A stretch of 64,000 nucleotides of DNA, taken from NCBI RefSeq assembly GCF_029338315.1, contig NZ_CP119794.1:2294001-2358000 (forward strand). Reading direction: 5' to 3'. The notes beneath the pieces are model-generated. The model was not told where the DNA came from, did not search any database, and saw only the letters and a list, made by a program, of their open reading frames with translations. The translations under genes and the position numbers were made by a program. Below are positions 1-9,620 of the stretch, piece by piece. Every line of letters starts with the position of its first letter. The stretch's first letter is position 1. Origin of the DNA: Haloarcula regularis (GTDB lineage Archaea > Halobacteriota > Halobacteria > Halobacteriales > Haloarculaceae).

Positions 1-379
1 CCACGTGGTGGCCGTCGGCGTCGTACACCTCGACGTCGACGACGGCGACGCTGCCACCGTTCCGGACGACGTCGGCCTCGGCCCGGAGGTCGTCGGTCGC
101 CGGCGCGAGGTAGTCCATCCGCATGTCCACCGTCGGCGAGATCGTCCCCGAGACGGAGACGACGGCCGCCCCGCCGACGGTGTCGGCCAGCGAGTAGGTG
201 ACCCCGCCGTGGGCGATTCGGGTGGCGGGGTTCGAGGAGTGTTCCTCGCGCAGGGGGAGCCGGGCCTCCGCGTGGCCGTCCGCCGCGGCGGTCAGTTCCA
301 TCCCGAGTTCCTCGACGAACGGAATCGCGTTGAAGGTCGCTGTGACGCTCATCGCCCGGAGGTGGGTCCGCTCGGGCAT
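1..379 (-). CDS. PaaI-type hotdog-fold thioesterase (3' end cut by window edge)
   Basis: Visible part is about 126 residues of a small hotdog-fold protein; the C-terminus lies beyond base 1. The PaaI/acyl-CoA thioesterase signature IAHGGVTYSLADTVGG (HGG at residues 57-59) is clear, preceded by the usual N-terminal strand with NAIPFVEELGMEL. Members hydrolyse acyl- or phenylacetyl-CoA thioesters in the cytosol as dimers or tetramers. ATG at 379 is chosen; an internal Met at 352 (MSVTATF) is an equally possible start. It is transcribed in the same direction as the GH97 gene upstream, 38 bases away. The substrate cannot be inferred from sequence. Confidence 0.85.
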   Translation of the reverse strand, partial: MPERTHLRAMSVTATFNAIPFVEELGMELTAAADGHAEARLPLREEHSSNPATRIAHGGVTYSLADTVGGAAVVSVSGTISPTVDMRMDYLAPATDDLRAEADVVRNGGSVAVVDVEVYDADGHHV

Positions 380-417
380 AAGTCCACGAGAACTGCCGAC
401 AACGGGCCGGCCGTGGG

Positions 418-3400
418 CTACTCGACGGTGAACTCGTCGAACTCGGCGATGCCCCTGGAGTTGGTGTGCGAGCAGGTGAACACCGCCGCGTCCTGGCGCG
501 GCGCGGCGTCGGGCAGGTCGGCGCTGCCGACCGTGGTCCAGTCCTCGCCGTCCTTGCTGTAGGCGCCGGTGAACGTCTCGCCGTCGCGCTCGATGCGGAG
601 CCACAGCGGGGCGTACGTCTCGGGGTCGCGGGCCTCGCTGTCGAGGTGGCCGTCGCCGTCGGCGTCCCAGGCGAACTGGAGGCCGTTGAACGGCGTCACC
701 GCCAGCGCGACGTACCCGCCCGACTCGCCGGCGGCCGTCGCGTCGTTGCGGACCACGAGCCCGGATTTCGCCCAGTCGTGGCTGTCCTCCTGGCCGGTCA
801 CCCTGGCGACGACGCGGTCGCCGTCTTCGAGGCACCCGGGGTCGACCACGGCGCCGTACTCGTCGTCGTCGGTCCAGACGTCGCGGCCGGCGGCGTTGAT
901 ATGTAGGGTCTCGCCGTTCTGGTCGAGGCCGAACTCCGCGTCGCCGGTGGCGAACGTCGTCAGCCCGTCGGGAATCGGACGGGTCATCGGGATGCGGTCG
1001 TCGATGCGGAAGTCGTCGAACGTCGCCCGCCCGCCCTCGGCCGTGCTGGCGCTGTGGACGAGCGCGGCGTCCTGGCACTCGGCGGCCGACGCGACGGTGC
1101 AGGTCCCCACCGACTCCCAGGTCGTGCCGCCGTCGGTGCTGACGAGTCCCTCGTAGGTCGACCCCTCGCGCTCGAGGCGCAGGCGGACCGGCGTCGACCC
1201 GAAGGCCCCGACCGCGCGGTCGACGTGGCCGTCGTCGTCACCGTCCCACTGGAGCTGGACCCCGAGGTTTGGGGTCACGACCAGCGCGACGTAGCCCAGC
1301 GACTCACCGGGCGCGGTGACGTCGTTGCGCAGGACGATACCCGAGCGGGCGGTGGGGTCGGTGCCGGCCTGGGACGTGACTGCGGCCTCGACGCTCCCCC
1401 CGGTGCCCACGGCGTCGGGTTCGTAGACGGCGGTGTAGTCGTCGGTGCCGCCCCACAGGCCCTCGCCGGCCGTCTCGACGGTGAACTCCGCGGCGTCGTA
1501 GGCCACGTCGCCCTCGGGGGCCGACGAGAAGACCTCGTAGTGGCCGGGAATCGGATCCAGGTCGCCCGTCGCGGGCGTCAGGTGGACCGCCTGGCCGCCG
1601 CCGTGGGGAAGGGGCGCCCACAGCGTGTCGCCGCCCTCTATCTCGAAGTGCTGGACGTCGACGGCCGACTCGTAGCCGTAGGTCGTCGCCTTGTAGCCGT
1701 CCTGGTAGACGTGGGCGTCGTAGGTGCCAGTGAGGAAGTCCAGTTCGATGGGGACCCACTCCGGGTCGGCGACGGCCGTGCCGAGCCACCAGTCCTCGCC
1801 CGTGCGGCGGGCGATAGTGACGTGCTGGCCGATGTCGCCGGTCAGCACCCGCGTCTCGTCCCAGTCGACCGGGACGTCTTTGACGAACTGGAAGGCCTCG
1901 CGGTCGAAGTCGTAGTTCACGGGCCGGTCGGTCACCATCTGGAGGCCGCTGTGGAAGATGACCAGTTGCGCGAGTTCGCGGGCCCGGGTGTTGTTGACCC
2001 GCGTCCCGGCGTACTCCCGGTAGGTGAGGTTGAAGACGCCGGTGTTGTAGTCGACGGGGCCGGCGAGTAGCCGGGTGAACGCCAGGCTCGGCGTGTGGCT
2101 CGGCGGGTTCCCGCCGCCCCGGAAGTTCTGGTACTCCATGCCGGAGACCCCCTCGCGGGTCATGAAGTTCGGGTAGGTCCGGCGCTTGCCCGTCGGCTTG
2201 ACCGGCTCGTGGTTGTTGATCAGCAGCCCGTACTCGGCGGCGGTCCGGACGACGTAGTCGTAGTGGTTGATGACCGGCTGGGAGTGGTGGTGGTACCGCA
2301 CGCCCGAATCGTCCATGTAGACGCCGTCCTCGTTGACGTAGCCGGTCTTGACCGCCCGGACGCCGTTCTCGGCGTACAGATGGAAGGCCTCCTCGAGCTG
2401 GCGCTCGTAGGAGAAGCGGTCGAGGCCGGCGACGTTGGACCCCGTCTCGTTGTGGGCCATGAAGGACACGCCCTTCCGGTCGGCGTAGTCGGTGACCTCC
2501 TCGAAGTCGAAGCGGTCGTGGGTCTCGGTAAAGAGCATGTCCTCCCAGCCGAAGGGGCCGTCGTCGGGCTTGTTGTCGCCGTCGCCCCACCCGGAGTTCC
2601 ACCCCTCGGCGAAGACGTTCTCGATGCCGTGCTCGCTGGCGAAGTCGATGTACTCCTTTACGTTCTCGGTGGTCGCGCCGACGTCCGGGCCGGGATCCCA
2701 CTCGGTCTTGCCGATGTGGATCTCCCACCAGACCCCGCAGTACTTCTGGGGCTCGATCCAGTCGGTGTCCTCGTAGGCACACGGCTCGTTGAGGTTGAGC
2801 GTCATCGTGGATTCGAGGAGATCGCCGGGTCGCTCCCCGAAGATGAACGTCCGCCACGGCGAGGCGTGGGGGGCCACGCCGACGACCCGCCGGACGTAGT
2901 CGGGGTACGGGACCAGGTCGGCCTCGAACCGCGTGGGCCGGTCGTGGTAGCGCGCGAGCGTCATCTCGGCCCAGTCGGCAAGTGCCGCCTCGTGGATGCT
3001 CATGTAGCAGTCCTCGGCGACGCGCATCGTCACCGGCGTGTTCATGCCGTCGACGTCGGAGGTCTTGTCGTGGTTGCCGTAGTCGTAGCCGGCCTCCGAC
3101 AGCGGCGTGTTCTGGTAGACGTACTCGTAGTTGTTCCAGTTGTTCGGGATCCACCAGGCGCTGAAGTCGTCGGTGAACTCGAAGCCGGTGCGCTCGGCGG
3201 TCAGCGTGAACTCGTCCATCCCGTCGTCTGACGGGATGGTGTAGCGAAACGCCACGCCGTCGTCGTAGGCCCGGAACGTGAGGTTGAGGTGGTGGCCGGA
3301 GGCGTGCTCCAGGCAGACGGTGAGCTCGTTGTAGTGGTCGCGCACGGACTCGTGTTCGCCCCACACCGGCTCCCAGGTGGTGTCCGCGGTAGTCCGGTCG

Positions 3401-3722
3401 GACCCGACGACCTCGAAGTCCTCCAGCAAGTCCGGCTGGTGGGCGAACTCGAACCCGAGGGTGGAGGGCGCGACGGGTGTGTAGCCCCGGTAGGAGACGC
3501 TGTAGAAGGGGCGCCCGTCGACGAGTTCGAACGTGATGGTGGCGTCACCGCTGGGCGACGAGACGGACTGCTCGCTGGCCGTCGAGCCGTCGACGACGAC
3601 TCGGTGGCCGCGCTCGTGGGGACAGGGGTGGACGCTCGCTGTGACGGCGGCTGGTGGCGGCTCGATCCGTCGGTCGACGGGCCCGAGCCGATGTCAGCGC
3701 CACCCGTGTCAGGATTGGGCAT
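418..3722 (-). CDS. GH97 family alpha-glycosidase with two C-terminal tandem beta-sandwich modules (N-terminal frameshift)
   Basis: About 1100 residues. The GH97 N-terminal domain reads FELVDGRPFYSVSYRG ... STLGFEF, followed by a TIM barrel carrying NHEPVKPTGKRRTYPN and TREGVSGMEYQN, the family signature. The segment AVKTGYVNEDG has Gly where retaining GH97 members are remembered to carry an Asp nucleophile, which suggests the inverting, SusB-like alpha-glucosidase branch (from memory of family structures). The last ~360 residues are two homologous modules, each with a VLRNDVTAPGES-like and a DGDGH segment, probably concanavalin-like carbohydrate-binding sandwiches. ATG at 3722 follows a TATA box, but the frame shifts near 3655: codons downstream lack any start before an in-frame stop. 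No obvious signal peptide is visible, possibly because of the shift. Confidence 0.85.
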
Positions 3723-3757
3723 GGCCTCTATTACCAACGGGTGTTGTTAATTCTGTC

Positions 3758-3765
3758 CTTTTATA
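3758..3765 (-). promoter_or_regulatory. TATA box of the GH97 gene
   Basis: On the minus strand the sequence TATAAAAG lies about 40 bases upstream of the ATG at 3722, inside an AT-rich patch that stands out from the GC-rich surroundings. The spacing predicts a transcript starting near 3735 with a leader of roughly 13 bases, normal for haloarchaea. Confidence 0.55.
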
Positions 3766-4055
3766 CTGTAAACTCGCCGAGCGGTCACCACTCGGTCGTC
3801 GAACAGTGCGCTTGCCCGATCGCGGCCGTGGGTTCGTACGTGTCGTAATCACTGCTTGCTACGAGCGCGCGCTCGACTACAGGCGGCGACGCACGCCCGA
3901 ACGCGCGCCGTCTCGCCCCCGCCGCCGCTCGCGTCGCCGGCGTCTCTCCGCCCCCGATTCCCCCTCGACACCCTCTGTAATGTGCCGGTTATCGCGGTAA
4001 GTGGTAACAAATCTTTCGCACTCGGCCCCGCGCCCGCCTGCCCCGCCGACCCCGC
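3766..4055. other. Gene-free spacer between GH97 and tiaS
   Basis: About 290 bases between the GH97 promoter and the tiaS stop codon. It holds GC-rich sequence with several Arg/Pro-coding open frames that look like chance frames in GC-rich DNA. I see no RNA gene, repeat or clear second promoter here. Confidence 0.4.
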
Positions 4056-5321
4056 TCACCGCTCCGGGTGTGTCGGCGCGTCGAACCCGCCCCGGGCGAG
4101 CGGTTTGGCGATGTGCCGGCGGGCCACCGGCGGCACCTCGTACCACCCTCGCTCCAGGTCTCGCGCCAGCGTACGCGCTGCTTTCCCGTCGGCGTGGGTC
4201 GAACAGTCCCGGCAGCGGTAGCCCTGGTCGCGCCCGGCCGAGGACATCGACCGGCCGCACTCGGGACACGTGGGCGTGACCCGTTCGGTCGTCACCAGCT
4301 CGCGGACCGCGAACTTCTCGAGTTTCAGCGTCCCGTCGCCGACCTCGCCACAGGCAGTGATCCGGTCGCCGACCCGGAGGGCCCGGACCCGGTCGCGGAA
4401 TCCCTTGGTCGGTTCGAACGCCGCACAGGCGAGGCGCGTGCCGTCGGCCGCGAGGTCGACGAAGACGTGGCCCCCCTCGCGCGTCTCGGGCTCTGCCGCC
4501 ACCTCGCCGGTGACCCGGAACGCCCGGGCGTCGGCGACCTCGCCCAGCGCGGCGTCCTGCAGGTGGACGTCGGTGCCCTGGTTGGTGACGAACGTCGTCG
4601 ACTCGGCCACGGGTTCGCTCTCGATAGATTCCGCGACCTGTCGGCAGGCGTCGGGGTCGTCGCCGCGGATGCCGTAGAGGACCGGACAGGGCGTCCGCGG
4701 GACACAAACCGGGTAGCCCGACGCCCGGTCGACGGTGTCCCAGACCGCCGGATAGTGTGCGTCGGCCGCCGCGAAGACGCTCTCGGTGTCGACGTCGCGT
4801 TCGGTCCCCCAGCGCTCGCGCTCGCGGTAGGCGATGTGTTCGTAGGTCCAGTCGTCGAAGGCCTCCCAGGCCCCGGCGGCGGCGAGCGCGCCCACCAGGC
4901 CGCGGCCGTTGCCCCGCTCGATGCGGGCGAACCCGACCGCGTCGGCGAGCGTCTTCGCGGCGGCTGGGTCCTGAATCGTCCGGACGGCGTCGACGGCGAA
5001 GTCGGCCACCGCGTCGGGGATGGCCCCGGGCGCACAGTCGGCGACGACGGCGCCCGGGTTCGTGTGCGGGTCGTCGGTCTCGGCCATCTCGAGGACCTCC
5101 TCGACCAGGCGACGCGCCCGGTCGGCCGCCAGGTCCGTGTGGACCGCCAGGGCGGCGTTCCCCCGGGTCTTGTGCTCGACGGCGGGGTTGAGGCGCACGA
5201 GCAGCACCCGCTCGACGCACCCGCCCGCGTCGCGGATCGCGCCGGCCAGTCGGCTGGCGGCGTAGGTGGTACACATCCCGCGCTCACGGGAGTCCGTGTC
5301 GTCGATGCCGACCAGCGTCAC
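4056..5321 (-). CDS. tiaS: tRNA(Ile2) 2-agmatinylcytidine synthetase TiaS
   Basis: 421 residues. TiaS uses ATP and agmatine to convert C34 of tRNA-Ile(CAU) to agmatidine so that it reads AUA. The N-terminus VTLVGIDDTDSRERGMCTT is the signature of the family, followed by LVRLNPAVEHKTRGN. An OB-like domain (EPTKGFRDRVRALRVGD) and a C-terminal zinc ribbon (CPECG and CRDC, about residues 350-375) complete the expected layout. I chose GTG at 5321 because the family begins right at the GIDDTDS strand; an in-frame TTG at 5348 would only add nine unconserved residues. It is essential in archaea that lack another way to read AUA. Confidence 0.95.
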   Translation of the reverse strand: MTLVGIDDTDSRERGMCTTYAASRLAGAIRDAGGCVERVLLVRLNPAVEHKTRGNAALAVHTDLAADRARRLVEEVLEMAETDDPHTNPGAVVADCAPGAIPDAVADFAVDAVRTIQDPAAAKTLADAVGFARIERGNGRGLVGALAAAGAWEAFDDWTYEHIAYRERERWGTERDVDTESVFAAADAHYPAVWDTVDRASGYPVCVPRTPCPVLYGIRGDDPDACRQVAESIESEPVAESTTFVTNQGTDVHLQDAALGEVADARAFRVTGEVAAEPETREGGHVFVDLAADGTRLACAAFEPTKGFRDRVRALRVGDRITACGEVGDGTLKLEKFAVRELVTTERVTPTCPECGRSMSSAGRDQGYRCRDCSTHADGKAARTLARDLERGWYEVPPVARRHIAKPLARGGFDAPTHPER

Positions 5322-5361
5322 GGGAGCGCCTAGCCGACTGGGGCCCAAACCGGTTTCTATC

Positions 5362-5577
5362 TCACTCGACGCCCGCGAGGTCGGCCACGTCGGCCGCGGT
5401 CACCTCGCGGTCGTCGGGCAGCCGGTCGATGCAGTCGTAACAGAGGAAATGCTCGGTGCCGTCGGCCAGCTCCAGGATGATGCCCTCGGTGGGGTCGTTG
5501 GTGAACGACCAGAGGTTGGCGATGCCGCCGCCGATGGACACCGACGTCCCGCACCCGTCACAGGGCTGTGTGGCCAT
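5362..5577 (-). CDS. Small haloarchaeal zinc-finger protein (DUF7561-like)
   Basis: 71 residues with two CxxC-type pairs: CDGC near residue 6 and CYDC near residue 47, spaced by a conserved GGIANLWSF strand. This arrangement fits a single treble-clef or ribbon zinc site. It matches a haloarchaea-only family that I recall as DUF7561; function unknown. It is transcribed divergently from the YkgJ-type gene, with only 66 bases between the two starts, so their promoters must overlap. It lies just upstream of tiaS in the same direction. Confidence 0.75.
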   Translation of the reverse strand: MATQPCDGCGTSVSIGGGIANLWSFTNDPTEGIILELADGTEHFLCYDCIDRLPDDREVTAADVADLAGVE

Positions 5578-5643
5578 GGGCTCACTAGGGCCGACCGCCG
5601 CTAAGGCCTTTCCTTTTTGTCATACGGTAGCGACTAGCACGAC

Positions 5644-6504
5644 ATGGAGGTCGACTGCGAGGGCTGTGCCGGCTGTTGCATCGACTGGCGCTCGCTCACC
5701 GACGCCGACATCGACCACGAGCGCCGCGGCCCGTTCGAACCGCTCGACGACACCTACAACCTGGCCCCGCTGACGCGCGACGAGGTGCGCGAGTTCGTCG
5801 CCGCGGGCTACGGGGACACACTCCGGCCCCGCCTCTGGACGGCCACCGACGACCGGAGTGTCTCCCTGGGCGGCGTCGACGTGGCCGCCATCCGGGGCCG
5901 TCCCGTCTTCTTCGTCGGCCTGCGAAAGCCGCCCAAACCCGTCGATCCGTTCGACGGCGAGTCGACCTGGCTACACGCCTGTGTCTTTCTGGACCCGACG
6001 ACCCTCCAGTGTCGCATCCACGGCGCCGACCTGTATCCGGAGACCTGCGCCCGGTACCCCGGCGAGAACCTCCGCCTCGACGTCGAGACGGAGTGTGAAC
6101 GCGTCGAGCGCGTCCACGGCGGCAATCGGCTCCTCGACGACACTGCGCCCGACGTCGACCCGCTCTTTGGCCCGGCCGCCGTCGGGAGCAAGGTGTTCGC
6201 CCATCCCGCGCCCGAGCGGGTGGCAGACCGCGTCGCGCGGTTCCGCGACGGCGAGCCGACCGCCGCCGACCGCGCGGAGTTCGTCGGCGTGGCGGCGGCC
6301 GCCAGCCCGGGCACCCTGCGGGTCAACGACGCCCGCTACGAGGCGGCCCGGGACGCGGTCCTCGAGGCCGACTCGTGGGCCGGCCGCGCCATCGACGCGT
6401 GGGACGCCGCCGCCGGCGCCGCCGGGAGCAGTGCACCGCCGCCGGCCGTCGCCCGCGACGTCGAAGACGCGGCCGGCGCGCCACCGACGCCCGGGTGGGA
6501 GTGA
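5644..6504 (+). CDS. YkgJ-family cysteine cluster protein
   Basis: 286 residues. The YkgJ (Fe-S or zinc cluster) core has an N-terminal CEGCAGCC at residues 5-12 and later Cys residues in CVFLDPTTLQC, DLYPETCARYPG and ETECERV, the family order. The proteins are thought to bind a metal centre; the exact role is unknown. The C-terminal 100 residues are a haloarchaeal extension rich in Ala and Asp. ATG at 5644 follows a short T-rich upstream patch (ctttcctttttgt). The gene stands alone, about 70 bases before the next one. Confidence 0.85.
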   Translation: MEVDCEGCAGCCIDWRSLTDADIDHERRGPFEPLDDTYNLAPLTRDEVREFVAAGYGDTLRPRLWTATDDRSVSLGGVDVAAIRGRPVFFVGLRKPPKPVDPFDGESTWLHACVFLDPTTLQCRIHGADLYPETCARYPGENLRLDVETECERVERVHGGNRLLDDTAPDVDPLFGPAAVGSKVFAHPAPERVADRVARFRDGEPTAADRAEFVGVAAAASPGTLRVNDARYEAARDAVLEADSWAGRAIDAWDAAAGAAGSSAPPPAVARDVEDAAGAPPTPGWE

Positions 6505-6574
6505 CCGGCGCCCGTCCGCCGGCTACACTCGCGAGGCAGAGTCTTTTACCGCCTGGCCCCCATCCATCGCAGGT

Positions 6575-7513
6575 ATGCACGTGCTGGTCACCGGGGCGAC
6601 GGGGTTCGTCGGGAGCCACCTCGTCCCCGCGCTCCGCGCCGCGGACCACGACGTCCGCGTCCTCGTGCGCCACCCGGCGGGGTACGACCCCGCCCCGGGC
6701 GTCGAGGTAGCGACGGGTGACCTGCTCGAACCCGGCAGTTTCGACGCGGCGCTCGAGGGCGTCGACGCCGCCTACTACCTGGTCCACTCGATGGGTGCCG
6801 GCGACGACTACGATGCCCGCGACCGGCGCGCGGCCCGGCACTTCCGGGCGGCGGCCAGCGAGGCGGGCGTCGACCGCGTCGTCTACCTGGGGGGCCTGGG
6901 CGGCGACGAGGCCCCGCTCTCGACGCACCTGCGCTCGCGGCGCACCGTCGAGCACCTCCTCGCGGCCGGGGCCTACGACCTGACGACGCTCCGGGCGGCC
7001 ATCATCGTCGGGGCCGGCAGCGCCAGTTTCCAGCTGATCTGCGAGCTGGCCGCCCGGTTCCCGCTTTTGGTCACCCCGCGGGCCGTCGCGACGGACTGTC
7101 ACCCCATCGCCATCGCCGACGTCGTCGACTACCTCGTCGGCGTCCTCGAGACGCCGGCGACGGCCGGCGGGACCTACGAGATCGGCGGCCCCGAGGTGAT
7201 GAGCTACGCGGACGTCCTCCGGCGGACGGGCGCCCGGGCGGGGTCGGGCGGCCTGCGCATCGTCCCGCTGCCGATGCTCTCGCCCGGCCTCTCCTCGTAC
7301 TGGGTCGGGTTCCTGACCGACGTCCCCGCGAGCGTCGCGCGGCCGCTGGTCGCCGGCCTCGACACCCCAGTGGTCGCCGACGACGACTCGATTCGCGACC
7401 TGGTCCCGGTCGACCTGACGCCGTTCGAGACGGCGGTCGACCGCGCGAACGCCGAGCGGTGCGACGACCGCGCGCCGCGGCCGACGGCCACCGACGGCGG
7501 GGCGGGCCGATGA
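6575..7513 (+). CDS. NAD(P)-binding Rossmann protein (NmrA/YbjT-like atypical SDR)
   Basis: 312 residues. The N-terminal GATGFVGSHL (from residue 7) is the atypical SDR dinucleotide loop, followed by VEVATGDLLEPGSF and DRVVYLGGLGG. The catalytic YxxxK of classical SDRs is absent; instead there is the STHLRSRRTVEHLL segment found in NmrA/YbjT-like proteins. Such proteins are redox sensors or reductases acting on quinones or lipids. ATG at 6575 is preceded by a purine stretch. It overlaps the next gene by 4 bases (ATGA), so the two are translationally coupled and the membrane partner may be its target. Confidence 0.85.
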   Translation: MHVLVTGATGFVGSHLVPALRAADHDVRVLVRHPAGYDPAPGVEVATGDLLEPGSFDAALEGVDAAYYLVHSMGAGDDYDARDRRAARHFRAAASEAGVDRVVYLGGLGGDEAPLSTHLRSRRTVEHLLAAGAYDLTTLRAAIIVGAGSASFQLICELAARFPLLVTPRAVATDCHPIAIADVVDYLVGVLETPATAGGTYEIGGPEVMSYADVLRRTGARAGSGGLRIVPLPMLSPGLSSYWVGFLTDVPASVARPLVAGLDTPVVADDDSIRDLVPVDLTPFETAVDRANAERCDDRAPRPTATDGGAGR

Positions 7514-8244
7514 GCGGCGACTCGCCACACCCCGAGTACGGCGAGACCTGGGTGTACGAGAGCATCGTCGGCGCGCTGCCAGGAATCCGGTTGCCGACGT
7601 GGGCGGCCATCGCCATCCAGCTGCTCATCTTCGAGACCGCCATCGTCGCGCTGTCGTGGTACTACGACACCTGGAACGCCGCCATCGCGGCGACGGCGGT
7701 GGTCTTCGTCGCCAGCATCGGGAGCATCGAGATGCTGCGCATCAGCACACTCATCCGCCGCATCGACGTCCCACAGCCCTACCGGGCGCTGCTGTTCTCC
7801 TCGAACATGGAGGTGGTGCTCTCGGTGCTGGCCTACGTCGCCATCCTCTCACACCTGTTCGTCTTCGACCCCCAGACCAGCAGCACGCCGCTGGTGACCA
7901 CGCTGTTCGGCGAGGAGCCGCCGGTGCTCGTCGTCTACCTCCTCCTGCTGGTGCTGTGGGACGTCAGCTACCGCATCGGGACCGGGTGGTGGGCCACCGT
8001 CACCGGCCTGTGGCGCTCCGCGCGCTACCGGTTCGACCCCGAGACGGCACGGGTCTTCCAGCGCGCCGACGTAGAGACCTGGGGCTTCGGGGTCCTGCAA
8101 CTGGTCCTGGTGCCGTTCGTGCTCGACCAGCCGGTCTTGCTCGCGTCGCTGCTTGCCCACGTCACCGCCGTGACGGTCGTGACAGCCGTCTCCGTGGCGC
8201 TGTTGCGGATCAGGGCGAGAAGACCGGCTACTGCTCCGAGTTGA
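7510..8244 (+). CDS. Haloarchaeal multi-pass membrane protein (DUF7530-like)
   Basis: 244 residues with about six hydrophobic segments, for example WAAIAIQLLIFETAIVALSW, AAIAATAVVFVASIGSIEML, VVLSVLAYVAILSHLFVF and VLVVYLLLLVLWDVSYRIG. No catalytic motif is visible. It resembles a conserved haloarchaeal membrane family that I recall as DUF7530. Its ATG overlaps the stop of the upstream NAD(P)-binding gene, implying a shared transcript. Its 3' end overlaps the stop of the convergent small gene at 8228-8404 by 17 bases. Confidence 0.75.
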   Translation: MSGDSPHPEYGETWVYESIVGALPGIRLPTWAAIAIQLLIFETAIVALSWYYDTWNAAIAATAVVFVASIGSIEMLRISTLIRRIDVPQPYRALLFSSNMEVVLSVLAYVAILSHLFVFDPQTSSTPLVTTLFGEEPPVLVVYLLLLVLWDVSYRIGTGWWATVTGLWRSARYRFDPETARVFQRADVETWGFGVLQLVLVPFVLDQPVLLASLLAHVTAVTVVTAVSVALLRIRARRPATAPS

Positions 8245-8404
8245 TCTGCTTGAACTGGTCCAGCAGTTCCTCGGTGGACTCGTCGCCGTCGTAGGTCACG
8301 GTCCCGTGATACGCTGTCCGGTCGTCGTCCTCCGAGAGGTCGACTTCGGTGTTCTTGCGCTCACGGCGTTCGTGTTCGTCGTCGTCATACGCTCCCATCG
8401 ACAT
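8228..8404 (-). CDS. 58-residue acidic haloarchaeal protein (DUF5786-like)
   Basis: A short, highly charged protein beginning MSMGAYDDDEHERRERKN and ending DQFKQINSEQ. It carries no cysteines or hydrophobic segment and is probably an extended or helical cytosolic protein. It matches a small haloarchaeal family that I recall as DUF5786, function unknown. Start at ATG 8404; a second in-frame ATG at 8398 gives MGAYDDD and is equally plausible. The last 17 bases overlap the end of the convergent membrane-protein gene. Confidence 0.75.
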   Translation of the reverse strand: MSMGAYDDDEHERRERKNTEVDLSEDDDRTAYHGTVTYDGDESTEELLDQFKQINSEQ

Positions 8405-8628
8405 AGGTTACCACACCCCAACTAGCGTGGTAGTGACTATCAATGTAACGGTCGTTCCAACCGTTTCGGCAACGGCTGTTTCCGCAGCGGTCGTCCGTAC
8501 CCGCGTGGTCCGGCGGTCGCCGGGTCGAAGCGGCGCCTCTCGCGCCGCCCCGCCTGGTGCCGGCCACCGTGTCCACCGCTGACACGTCGTGCGGAACGCA
8601 TTAGAGCGCTGACCGACTACAGACCAGC
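8405..8628. other. Divergent intergenic region
   Basis: 224 bases between the divergent DUF5786-like and DUF5784-like genes. It must hold both promoters. A pyrimidine-rich, partly repetitive stretch (gtaacggtcgttccaaccg) occurs near 8440-8465, but I see no convincing TATA box or operator. Confidence 0.3.
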
Positions 8629-9605
8629 GTGGCTGGTCCCTTACGATTTCGACACTCGACCCAGCGCTGGAGCGAGGACCGCGTCCGGCGCGACCTTCTC
8701 TCACCCCTGCAGAACCGTTTCGGCGCGACGATGAACGGCCCGTGGTTCGCCCCGCCCGAGGGGTGGGCCGCCCGGCGCCTGGAGATGGACAACGGCGACC
8801 TCGCGCTGTTCGTCTGGAACGGCCAGGAGGCCTACTGGATGGGCAACACCGAGACGCCCGAGACGCTGTGGCGCACCGACAAGTACACTTTCGACGAGGT
8901 GACCGACCCCATCGCCGAGTGGGGCGAGCGCGAACTGCTCGCCCACTCGAGGTCGAGGACCCGTGGCTCGCCGACTACGAGCACGTCGCCCAGTTCTTCC
9001 TGCCCGTCTTCCTCTCGAAGGACGGCCGCGAGTCGACCCGGACCTTCTTTCGCGACCACGCCGGCGGCTTCCCCGACGCGTCCCGCGAGGCTGGCCTGCG
9101 CTTTTACGACGACCTCCTCGCGACGGGGGTCTTAGACGACTACCGCTACACCATGGCGAGCAAGCTCGGGACCAGCCAGGGCTTCGACCTCTCGCGGATG
9201 CAGGCGACCATGGGTGAGTTCAACGTCGCCAAGCTGCTCGCCGACGCCGGCAACGACTTCGAACCCGAGGTCGAACTCGGGTCGGGCCACGCCATCGACT
9301 TCCGCGTCGAGGACACCCTCGTCGAGGTGACCCGTCCGCGCCCGCCCTCGCGCCGCCAGGTCAACACCGGCATCGCGGCGGTCAAGGCCTCCGGCGACGC
9401 CAAGACCCGCGACCAACTGGCCGCCCACCCCGGCGCCGTGCTGGTCGTCGACGCCACCTCCTTCGCCGACGACGAGTGGCGCCGCGTCCTCGGCGAGCGC
9501 CCCGACGTGGGCTACCAGCCCCTGGTCGTCTTCCGCTATCGACCCGACGGCAGCGTCGAGGGCTACTCCCACGGGTCGATTCCGTTCCCGCTGCCCTTCT
9601 CGTAA
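8629..9605 (+). CDS. DUF5784-like haloarchaeal protein (frameshifted near 8945)
   Basis: About 325 residues when the frames are joined. The first frame begins with GTG at 8629 and runs MAGPLRFRHSTQRW to WGERELLAH; the second continues LEVEDPWLADYEHVAQF to the stop at 9605. One missing C in the cac-tcgagg stretch near 8945 explains the shift. The C-terminal part (VELGSGHAIDFRVEDTLVEV ... LAAHPGAVLVVDATSF) resembles a restriction-endonuclease-like fold with an E-x-D-F pattern, but a nuclease role is only a guess. I recall the family as DUF5784. It runs convergently into leuS. Confidence 0.7.
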
Positions 9606-9620
9606 GACCCGGGGCCGCGC

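Noticed and set aside
1304..3364. A 686-codon minus-strand frame beneath the GH97 gene
   Set aside because: Arg/Pro/Gly-rich with no motif; a shadow of the GH97 reading frame.
5322..5348. TTG start for tiaS at 5348
   Set aside because: It adds nine unconserved residues before the family N-terminus, which begins at GTG 5321.
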